Positions 32,662 through 42,225 of a DNA stretch of 64,000 nt are shown piece after piece. The translations under genes and the position numbers were made by a program. The stretch is from Adiantum capillus-veneris. Lineage: Eukaryota > Streptophyta > Polypodiopsida > Polypodiales > Pteridaceae. The notes beneath the pieces were generated by a model. It was not told where the DNA came from. It saw nothing but the letters and a program-made list of their open reading frames with translations, and ran no database searches. The stretch is taken from positions 67,276,935-67,340,934 of the forward strand of contig CM043950.1 in NCBI GenBank assembly GCA_014529385.2. The letters run 5' to 3'. The first letter of the stretch is position 1. Every line of letters starts with the position of its first letter.

Positions 32662-34247
32662 TGTCATAATAATCAATATCTAATTCTCCTAAATGATTTT
32701 CTCATATTAAACTGATCATTTAATGTGGGGAAGTGCCAAGGGAGAAAAAGCTAGAATATTGGTTAAGTTAGCAGACCGGCCACAGTAGGGATCCAAAGGA
32801 GGGAAAATAGGGATCCAAAGGGGGGGCCATCTGCAAAAGAGCCATGTGAAACAATGGGCCAAAAAGACCCTAAGGTTCATCCCATTAAGACTTCCAAAAT
32901 GCTAAGGTTCCAAAATTCAAAGGTTGTGTCCAAAGGTTGACCCTAGGGAAAATTGGATGCTTAGTGTGAGCTCAAAAAGTCTTTGCATATCCCTACATGG
33001 GAGGGGGCGAGCCCCAAAGCTAGGGGATGAGAGAGAAAGCTACACACACACACACAGGCTCCCTTTACACAAAGGGAATGAGGGACACATGTCAGCTCCC
33101 TAGGCCAGATGCCCACAAGGTGTGCCCAATTCCTATTGGAAGACCCTTGAAGTGGACCAATGAGAATTAAGCTAGAGTAAATCTAGTTTAATTAATTTAA
33201 AAACATTTAATAAAAGAAACCAATAAGAATTAAGTGTCCTAGAAGACTATTGGGCAGTCTCCCAAGGGGTCCAATGAGCATTCAGGAGCCCCATGGCTTG
33301 CCTGATTCCTATTGGCCAGGAGGCAAAGGGGTCCAATGAGAGTTTAGTTTAATTATTTAATTACCTAAAGCTCTCACAAAAGGGGAAAGGGGGACACATG
33401 TCAGAAGGCTATCACTTATGCTGCTTAATCCCTATTGGCTTGACCTGGGGAGGTCCAATGAGGCAAAAGCCAGCCTAACTTAGCAGCTAGGGCTCGCCCA
33501 AGAGAGAGAGGGGGCTGATTTTTGCTTGGCTTTTGACACACACACTCTCACACTTGACCATGTGTGAAGGAAAAATACTCTATCTCCTCCCAAGCTTTAA
33601 TGGAGAGCTCATCACCTACTCCAAGCTTGTGAGATAGAAGCCTACATCAACATTCTCTTGGCATGTGGATGCAAATCCAACCAAGAGCCAAGCTTCAATG
33701 CATGCTCATCTTCTCTACCAAGCTAATTACTAAGCTAAGCTATGCTAATATGAGTGATTATGTGAGGAGATGTACTTCTTTCTAGATACTTCTTTTTCCT
33801 CTCAATCTACTCTCATACCCTGCTAGCTCTCACCATCTTCGAAGGTGTGTGAGGTCTTGGGTCTGAGAACGGGGATAATTCAAGTTGTGTTTGATTAAGT
33901 GTTTTGCTTGGTGTATGAAGCTTCCATCTTCATTGCACTAGCTAGTCTTGAAGGAACACAAAGAATTGTATTGTACAATGTCTCTCTTGATGGGAGAAAC
34001 CATAATACAAAGCCTTTTGGAGGGGGGACCGGCTCCATGCAAATCCGGTCCTCAACTGTTGTCAATAGCTTAATTGCTCTCTCTTTTGAAAGTATTGTCG
34101 ATGCTATCTAACTAGGTGTTATGCTTTTTGTTGCTCTCTCCACCCAAGCACTCTTGTAATTCTCATTAGGAATCAACTCTAATGAAATGCCCACTATGTC
34201 ATGCTAAATTCCGCTACACAAAAGATTTTAGGCCATTAAATGTTACA
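32662..34247 (+). repeat. 3' LTR of the young Ty3/gypsy element
   Basis: 1586 bp, colinear with 25348-26937. It lacks four bases found in the 5' LTR (cgta, near 26470) and carries one substitution. Confidence 0.95.
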
Positions 34248-34252
34248 AAAGG
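34248..34252. repeat. Target-site duplication aaagg (right)
   Basis: Matches 25343-25347. The split LTR resumes immediately afterwards with catgataactttttcc, homologous to 19174-19195. Confidence 0.9.
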
Positions 34253-36347
34253 CATGATAACTTTTTCCATAGCTTCCCTGTAAGGATTTTCTTAGCTATC
34301 CTAATTTACTTATAAGTTTGTATATCTTTTTCCTAATTTCCCCATCAAATTTTAAGCTTGGAATCTTCTTATTTTGAGCTTAATATTTATTCTATTTCTT
34401 TTCTCTTAAAGATTTCATTTACTCAACTTTATATCATAGGTTTACACTAAAAACTTTTGATCGCAAAGTCTATTTATTTTAATTAATCTTTTGCTAAAAA
34501 TAGGACTTTTGATCAATTATAATTTTCTAAACTAACTTAACTATAGTTAATTATCACAAGTAAATAAGGTTATTTTTTACCTTTGGTAATTATCTTCTAA
34601 TTTTCCAACTTAATTAACTAAGTTCATCTTTAATTTTCAGCTAAAATTAGTATAATTTGACTTAGATAGATATTTATACTACTTTTCTTATCTTGACATA
34701 ATTACCACAGCTTTATTATCATGTAATCTAACTCTGATAAATAGCATGTAATCATATCACATAATTTACTAATTTCCCTTTTTAGTTCTCAGCTAGAATT
34801 AGTATATTTTGACTTAGATAAATATCTATACTAATTTTCTAACCTTGACATAATTATCATGGCCTCTTTGTCCTGTAATATAGCTCACATAAATAGCATG
34901 CAATCACATCACATGATTTACTAATTTCCCTCTTTAATTTACCCTCACAAATAGTGTTTTTCTTTAAATAATTAGCTAAACTAATTACATGTGGTTATTT
35001 TTTAAAATAATTATCATAAATTTCCTAAGATGTTTTTTACCTTTGATAATTATCTCAAATATTTTTAGTCTAGTTTTCTATTTTTCCCTTTTAATTGTCT
35101 CTTGAAAAGAGTGTTTTTCTACTGAGATAATTAGGTAAATGAATTATCTGAGGTTAATATAATCATCATGGGTTTTCTAAGATCTATTTTTACTCTAATA
35201 ATTATCTCAAAACTTTTTGGATTAGTTTACTAGTTTTCCTTTTTATTTTCTCTTGAACACAATGTTTTTTTGTTGAGATAATTATCTAAACTAAATATCT
35301 GAGATTAAGATAATTATCACTGGTTTCAAAAGACGTATTTTTCCTCTGATAATTACCTCAAAGCTTTTTGGATTAGTTTGTTATTTTCCCCTTGTATTTT
35401 CCCTTAAAAACAATGTTTCTCTGACTAGATAATTAGCTAAACTAATTATCTGAGGTTAAGATAATTATCACAAGTTTATTAAGATGTATTTTTTTCTCCC
35501 TTTTATTTTTTCTTAAAAATAGTGTTTTTTACTAAGATAATTAGTTAAACTAATTATCTAAGGCTAAGATAATTATAACCGGTTTTGGAGTAGTTTGCTA
35601 TTTTCCGATTTTATTTTCTGTTTAAAATAGTGTTTTTCTGCTGAGATAATTAGTTAACTTGTTATCTGAGGTTAAGATAATTATCACAGGTTTCTTAAGA
35701 TGTGTTTTACCTTTAATAATTATCTTAAAGATTTTTGGATTAATTAGATCATTTCTCCCTTTACTTTTTCTTAAAAACAATGTAATTCGTTGATTAACCA
35801 ACTAGAGATTTTCTCTCTAGTGATTTTTGCATAGAGGTCCCTCTAGATGAGAGAGAACTTGCCAAGGCTCCAAGTCTGTCTGAAATTGTGAAGCAAGGGG
35901 TCCTATTTATAGGTTTCTGGCACTCACAAGCTCTCATAGGCTGAAAAAAGCAGTTGCTTGTAGCTCAAGAAGCCCCTAGGCTCAAGATGGCACCCCTTGC
36001 TACTAAATCTATCTTGGGCAGGTTCAATACTGCCCCACACAGTCCCCCCCAGCTTCCATAATTAATTTCTGCTATTTTTTTCTATTTTTTAATGATTAAA
36101 CTTGAAAATATCTGCAATTTCTAGAACCTTAGGATAAAAAGTCTTTAGCTGGAATAATTACTGAAACCGTTCCATTTTACTGAACTAATTAAATTCATAG
36201 TGTAACCTTTCAGAGCCCATAACTTTTTTAGATTTTATCGGAATTCGGTTCTGAAAAATTCTAACCGTAGTAAAGCTCTGGTTACGGTTCCAAAAATACC
36301 AATATTCGCCATAGTTGGATCATTCTACAGTGTTTTCTGAACAACCA
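34253..36347 (-). repeat. 5' LTR, second part, of the gag-only element
   Basis: Colinear with about 19173-21358 of the left LTR, including the AT-rich array (about 34550-35790). Removing the nested element and one aaagg leaves a 3552-bp LTR, close to the 3539 bp of the left copy. Confidence 0.85.
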
Positions 36348-37021
36348 AGTTAATTTGATCAGGCTTTGAATGTAAGGTCTCTAACCCGACCCAAAAAAAG
36401 CACCATTGTACCATGGAATAAACATAATGAAAAAAGTTACTATTTTTAGCAGTGTTTCAAATTCAGCCCAGTGCCATGATGTTTAGAATGTTTTAAAGCT
36501 TCGAAATGTCAGTTAAAATAATTTTTGTAAAAATTTTCCAAAAATAGTAAGTTTTTGGTCACCTGACGTGTCTAGTTTGGACTGTCTTGAAAAACTGCAC
36601 CTGTACCTTGAATTTGAAAAAAATGCATTTTCAAACCTCGAGAGCTACTAAATATGGTAGGTACTCGGACAAGTACGCCTTAGTTAGAGCTTAGTATAGC
36701 AATTTACAGCATCCGGTTTAGCCTAAAACCAATTTTCCCTAAAGTTGTGCGGGGAGGCACCGGGGCTCAAGACTGTGTGCGAACAGGTTCGAGGCCACTC
36801 AGAGCCAGCTTTAGTAGCTAGGGGGCGCCCTCTTGTCTTGTGGGAGTTCTGGGGGAGTTTCCAAGCTTGAGAGTGAGTGTGAGAGCCAGTTAGACTAGCT
36901 AACTAGACACTTGGTAGGCAAGAAACTAGACTTGCCATGCATGATGTGAGAGCTCACTCAGATGCATATAGCAAGCCTGATTGACTTTCAGCTTGGAGGA
37001 GCCTATTTAAGAGTGTGCTCA

Positions 37022-37072
37022 CTCACACACACACACATGCTCACACACACACACACCTACACACACACCTTG
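37022..37072. repeat. (CA)n-rich microsatellite
   Basis: Three short CA runs interrupted by tg and ct bases, just downstream of the TATA-like motif. Confidence 0.85.
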
Positions 37073-37863
37073 GGGAGGTGCTGCCAGCACACATAGTTTT
37101 GGAGGAGAAGCAAAGGAGGGAAGTGCTACCGGATTCTTGTCTTTCAGCCCCCCATCACGGTAATCATGATTTAATTTATGCTCTTCTGTAATCCTCTTCA
37201 TCATTCTCTTAATTCCTCGTCTACTATGCTTAATCCTAGCTATAATTCCCAATAGATGCTCTCTAATTCTCCATATCTATATTCCATTACATAATCATCA
37301 TACAATAGAATATTGTGCAGCCATTTATTACTCTTAATCAATGATTAATATATGATCAGAAGACATTTCTCTCTCTAGGCAGCATAGTAATTAATTGTCA
37401 AGCCGGTAATGATGTAAATTTGGTCAAATTTATTCTTTTACCACACAATATTGGTGTAGCTAAGTTAGATTCAATTTTTTCATACATTAAGATGGGATTC
37501 AGGTAAAATTAATCCATCATTAAGCCACTAAGAAGAGAATTTTTTGTCACCTATGCATGCGGTAATTCTGCATCTTTCTAATTGCATTAGGAAAGTGATT
37601 GAGCTTGCTTAATTCATCTCTCTTGTAATTTAATTAGTAAAATTCTGAAATTCTTAATCATGTAAGCCAAGTAATTAACTTTAGAGCCGGTTCCCATAGG
37701 ACAAGTAAAGTTATCCATAAAATTACTATGTCTTGAAGGAAAAATCTAACCCTCTTGCATAAGGGGGATTGTTCAATAATTCTAATCTATCATTGGGTTG
37801 TTATGATGCTCTCGGACATTAGATCTTTTCTCGAAGTTTATCATTTAAAGTAGTGAGTATAAA

Positions 37864-38034
37864 ATGGCCCCGGTTAAGAGAGCTCATTTCGGTGGTGCCC
37901 ACGACCGCGAGGCGGGAACGAGCAATGTGAATGGAAAAGGAAAAGCTCCCATGGATGAACAAGCACTGGCCATCTTACGGGCCATTGACAAAGAAATGGA
38001 AAAGGTAGGTCACAATTTTATTCAAGTTGTTTAA
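37864..38034 (+). pseudogene. gag-like N-terminal exon in an LTR-like sequence
   Basis: ATG at 37864 (aaaatggcc) opens MAPVKRAHFGGAHDREAG and continues with ALAILRAIDKEMEK up to 38004. There, after exactly 47 codons, a consensus-like 5' splice site aag/gtaggt occurs. Unspliced, the frame ends at 38032-38034. The start resembles the MAPKRTQDN frame in the 3.5-kb LTRs. I infer a first gag exon encoded within an LTR. No downstream gag is present here. Confidence 0.4.
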
Positions 38035-39264
38035 TTTAACATTGCACACGCTTAGCTAGGAAAGAACATATCCCCAAACATGTTGGAGAAATCCAACGGA
38101 AACCTCAGCATTTGAATTCAATAGTATATTAAAGTCTAAAGTAGGAAAGAATGGTTGACGGATATACTGTTTGCAATAGGAAAGAATGTCTGCTAGGGAA
38201 AATTTAGCTCGACATGTTCATTCTATTTCCAATGTTGTAGTCCTGATTCCCCTACTGATCACAGGGGGCAGCTCGTGACGATTTCGCAGTAGCTAGAGTT
38301 ACTAGCTTAGGGCCTTTACCCACGTCTTGCTTTCTATGCGGTGGGAATGTCCATGTCGTGCTTTCTATGCGGTGGACATACCTAGTTGTATGGGCAGCTA
38401 AGCGACAATGGGAGGAGTAAACTCTCGCTGGAGGGGGGATGTTGTACCTCCAGAACATTGGAATTTTAATGAATAAGTTTGAGTAGAATTTTTACTAGAA
38501 CTCTGTCTTGGTGCCGCTTTGCAATACTGGTTGAAGGGCTGTCTTAATGAACCTTGTGAATCTGAAACTAATCAAGGAACTTATATGTTGAACAACCATT
38601 GTGGTAGTAATTAGGAGACACGAAGAAGTGTGAGTGTGGGAGTGGAAAGTGGGGGCTTGGCTCAGGTTGCGAATGCCTATGAGAAGGGTGGTCCCGATTG
38701 TTCGGGAACTCTCTGTCCCCATAGTGTTTAAATCGACACTAGTAATACTCATTGCCCCTAGAGCGGCGAAGTCTCAAGTGTACGAGCCTCTGAAACATGG
38801 GAAGAAAGGAACTCAGGATTTCTCTCCTCTTGGAAGGTGGGTCTTAGGATCTCTAGATAAGTTAATCACGCTTGCCCTGCGAGGTGGAGCTAGATCTCAT
38901 TGCTAGTAGGCTCGAACTCGACTCACTTTGTGATGAGAGATCGTCCGCTAGATGAACCATAAACCACTTTGTTTGCTTCCATTGTAGATCTAGTGGCCAC
39001 CAATTTTACCATCAGATCCTTCGTTTGAGACGGCGGGGTGGGGACCTCACATTGTACAATTTCTAAGGTTTCAGAAACTAGAAACCTTATAGTGTTCTAA
39101 TGAATACATTTTTCACACGTGTGAAAAGTCTAATCATGTATAGTGGGCATTTAATGTGCTCTACGGTTTTAATAGATAGATCAATTGTTTACTTTAATGC
39201 ATGTACTCATTCGGGTGGCATGCTTAGTGTACCACAAGAGAGAGGGAGACATAGGCTATCGTTC

Positions 39265-39267
<3 letters not shown>

Positions 39268-39316
<49 letters not shown>
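39268..39316. repeat. (GA)n microsatellite followed by (GAA)n
   Basis: GA run to about 39310, then gaa repeats 39325-39350. Confidence 0.9.
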
Positions 39317-39319
<3 letters not shown>

Positions 39320-39477
39320 TAAAAGAAGAAGAAGAAGAAGAAGAAGAGAAAGTAAGTGTCTCACACACCATACATCCATTTCACAGAGGTTTAGAACATC
39401 ATTCAATGATAGTAGATGTTTATAGGAATGTCTTGTTTTCCTTCACAATAACTCAGAAGCTACATATTCTCGCAAGT

Positions 39478-39643
39478 ATGAGAGAGAGAGAGAGATGTGG
39501 ATATTCTAGGGGAGGAGAAGAAAATTTTGGAAGGGGGAGGGTGGGAAGTAGCACTATGGTGCACGGGAAAAACTCCATTGATGGAAATAATCCGCACGTG
39601 TGAGATAGTGCTACTTAATCTCTAGGAAACCCATGGGGGGGTG

Positions 39644-39705
<62 letters not shown>

Positions 39706-39900
39706 TGGATATGTAGGGGAGGAGAAGCAAAGTTTGCAAGGGGGAGAGGGGGAAGTAGCACTATGGCACGCGTGGAAAAGTCTGGCAAGAAGCCACCCGC
39801 ACGCCATAGTGCTACTTCTTAAGAAAGTATGTGGGAGGGGAGAGGGGGGGGGGGGGGGGGGGAGAGAGAGAGAGAGAGAGAGAGAGAAGAGAGAGAGACA
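39478..39900. repeat. Tandem units: GA tract plus hairpin, two and a half copies
   Basis: Two units share the order GA-tract, atgtggatat, ggggaggagaag, gaagtagcactatgg, ccgcacg, tagtgctactt. The first starts at about 39480 and the second at about 39650 after an expanded GA tract (39650-39703). Within each unit gaagtagcactatgg pairs with ccatagtgctacttc (second unit: about 39752-39766 with 39806-39820). A third unit begins with a run of G (39845-39862) and GA (39863-39897). Confidence 0.75.
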
Positions 39901-40327
39901 TGTTGCATAATATCAAGGCCATGAGTCTAGACATGTTGCACAAGGACCTCTTTGATAGTCTTTCTCCCAACCTCAATTTTAAAATACATTATTCGACAAA
40001 CCTCTCTGGAATGTTGAGGTCTCTTCCTTCTACAAGGCTGCATAAGCACCCAAGATCCCTTGCTTATCTGTACCTCTGTCCATTTGTTAGCAGCATTGAT
40101 TGAGTTCAAAATGAGGATTGAGAAAACAGAAGACTTTAACCTCCTAGGAGTTGCGCATGTACTCTTGGTGGAGAATAGAGTCGTGAAGCATCGCCTAGTA
40201 CTATACCTAGAGGTTCATCCATAATAGAAAAGGATGAAGGAGAAAGGAGTAACTCTGCATTTTTTGAATTTTTAAACGTCATGTTTGAAGTGTTCTCATT
40301 GGATGCATGTTTTTTCTCTCTCCACTT

Positions 40328-40479
40328 AATGGCCCTCCACAAGACCTCAAAAATGTTCTAATGCCACAAGGGCATGTGAAACTGCCAATCAAGACCCCCG
40401 GTTTTGCAGTTTTGTATGCCCTTGTGGCCACTCTTTTTGAAGGTCCCTAGGGCCCTCGCATGGTCCTAGGTCCTTTTTT
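40328..40479. repeat. Foldback element, copy 2, eroded left arm
   Basis: The right arm (40395-40479) carries gcccttgtggccactcttt and the gggccct end. The left arm (40328-40380) is recognisable but diverged apart from ccacaagggcat. Confidence 0.7.
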
Positions 40480-40932
40480 TTAAAGCCATGAAATTGGCTC
40501 CCATATCTACCATGAATTTATTATGTGAAAGAAGATTTCTTTTTTATTGCTATACTATAATCTCTTACAAGTTGGTAAATGGTTCTTGAATTGATCCATG
40601 GTGGTTAAAGAAGAATCCTTCGTGCTAAAGGAAAAATCTATGTTCATAGAGAAATCTTGCTAAAGTAGAGTGCTTATTTTTTACCGCAGTCTCAATGTGT
40701 GTCAATCCTTCATACAAAAGTGAGTATCAAGACACTCCTAATCATATGGTAAATATCAGCCAATTCGACTAAAAATACATACAAAACCAACCAAAATGCA
40801 TCTATTTCCAGCCCTCAGGGGCGCTACCCCGAACTCCCCTGCCAAGAGGGGCCTACATTGTTGTCATTGCCCCCCTTGGAGTCCTTCAACGAGAGGAGTC
40901 AAGAGATGGGATCCAAGGTAAACATGCCATAG

Positions 40933-40970
40933 GGGTGAAAGCATGTTCACCTGTCGCGCTTTTTGTGCTT
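40933..40970. mobile_element. Truncated end of the MITE family at 16553
   Basis: gggtgaaagcatgttcacctg followed by tcgcgctttttgtgct matches the left 37 bp of the 287-bp MITE with one change, then diverges. No right end is found. Confidence 0.65.
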
Positions 40971-41639
40971 TTGGAGCATGGTTCATGTGCTCCATCTCCT
41001 ACCGTAATGGTATAGTTTTCTACACCCAAATATTGAGCACTAATGAACTTACTGAAGATATTATAGCATTAAGTAAAATTATCCAACATAGTGCTGATGA
41101 TTGTAATGTCTCTAATTTGGCTACCAAAAGTCTACTGTTGAAAGTTGAAACAAGGAAGTAGCATTTTGTATTTGAAAAGATCTACACCAATAGTGTACAT
41201 ACCTTGTTACAAACCAAATAAATTATCAAACATAAAATTGATCTTTGCAATAAAGACATGACGGGCTTAGAAATAAGAAATCATTTATAGTGCTACACAT
41301 TTTACATAGCATCATCAACATGATGTAGAATCTTCAATTAACAAGATTGGGGGACATTATGAATACTAAGACATTCTTGAGAGGCATGTGGTACTTGTTT
41401 GATAGCAAGGTAAGGATAGTTATACAAGGAAATGATATTCTTGGCAAGTTCTACTCATCCTATACCGTGAAAACTGAAGCACCTTTAAGTTACTCTTGTG
41501 GTAGCCACTCACTATCTACGCCATTGCTATTGTGGCATTGAGGGTACTACAATGTTGGTGGAATAAGGGGATGCGGTTTCTTGTTATTGCAATGGAGGGA
41601 TTGTAAGGTTACTCACAAACCAAGAATAGAATTTTTTCC
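40971..41639. other. Stretch without a recognised gene
   Basis: Short open frames of 64-72 codons without recognisable motifs. Confidence 0.35.
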
Positions 41640-42225
41640 ATCTGTGCACATGATTGCTTGCATCTCTCCCCTCAAAACAAGTTGACTATGTAGTAAACAC
41701 CAAATTTTGTGAGCACAAAGGGATATAGTATAAAATGATATCATTCTAATAATCTAGTGACAATTATACAAAGAAGAGACTAGAAGGAGAAGCTTGGACA
41801 ACTCTCCATACATAATGAGTCTTACTTGCACTATAAGACTCAATCGCATGCTATTCAACACTAGATAGTGCACCAAAGCCACCATCAAAATATCACACCC
41901 TAATGGTATGATGAATTTGCCTTACTTTTCATGATAGAGGTGGGAAGCCCCAGGTGTTCAAAGCCATAAAGATATTGTTTGTCTCTTGCTTGATAAAGTT
42001 AGAGATGGAAAGGCTATTAAGCTCTGAATGTAAGCTACAAGGACAGTTTCTTTACCATTTTATCCTTATGTTGGAGGTGAACCCTGGCAATGCCCACTCA
42101 CCACTTAGACCTCTTGTTGTTGTGGCATATAGGTCCTTTGAGCCCATCCTCTTCCTATTGATTGGCCTCTAGTTAACCTTAATCCCAAAGGGCCCCTAGA
42201 GGGTTCATATTTTTCCTAATGTCAT
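41640..42225 (-). repeat. Copy of a sequence inverted at 46655-47880
   Basis: Read on the minus strand, this segment matches 46655-46735 and 47447-47880 (shared words include accctctaggggnccctttgggattaaggtta, in parts, and gtagcttacattcagag). The plus-strand copy has about 710 bp extra in the middle. The two form a large, interrupted inverted repeat around the left LTR of the 12.2-kb element. Confidence 0.7.

Larger units (their letters stand above)
25348..34247 (+). mobile_element. Young, apparently complete Ty3/gypsy LTR retrotransposon (8.9 kb)
   Basis: 5' LTR 25348-26937, primer-binding site 26939-26950, a single gag-pol frame 27355-32304, polypurine tract 32649-32658, 3' LTR 32662-34247, and aaagg duplicated at both ends. 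Domain order (gag, protease, reverse transcriptase, RNase H, integrase, chromodomain-like tail) is that of the Ty3/gypsy chromovirus branch. By eye the LTRs differ by one substitution (g at 25566, t at 32880) and one 4-bp indel near 26470/33784, so insertion is recent. All catalytic residues I looked for are present, so it may be autonomous. Confidence 0.95.
17820..36347 (-). mobile_element. Old LTR element with 3.5-kb LTRs and gag only, split by a nested Ty3/gypsy copy
   Basis: A direct repeat of about 3.54 kb (17820-21358, and 23891-25347 continuing at 34253-36347) flanks an internal region of about 2.5 kb (21359-23890). The repeat runs from tgagatc to acaacca on the plus strand, so on the minus strand it starts TGGTTGT and ends GATCTCA. 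A tRNA-Met primer-binding site on the minus strand abuts the right copy, which makes that copy the 5' LTR. The internal region holds only a broken gag and no pol, as in LARD or TR-GAG types. Flanking bases (gttta on the left, agtta on the right) give no clean target duplication. Confidence 0.8.
36348..39045 (+). repeat. Probable solo LTR related to the gag-only element, plus strand
   Basis: The 3' end (ggcggggtggggacctca, ending 39045) resembles the minus-strand end of the 3.5-kb LTRs (ggcgggttggggatctca). Scattered matches (gttgtatgggca, taggaaagaat) and a MAP-KR gag-like frame at a comparable place support kinship. A TATA-like tatttaag at about 37003 precedes CA repeats. No primer-binding site follows 39045 and no target duplication is clear, so its exact ends are uncertain. 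Confidence 0.45.

Noticed and set aside
26589-34111. Identical 70-codon frames in both LTRs of the young Ty3/gypsy element (26589-26801 and 33899-34111)
   Set aside because: They are identical because the LTRs are. There is no motif or context suggesting a protein, and the position overlaps the probable LTR regulatory region.
17815-36352. Target-site duplication for the gag-only element (gttta and agtta or gttaa)
   Set aside because: The match is at best four of five bases and depends on shifting the LTR end by one base, so it is not claimed.
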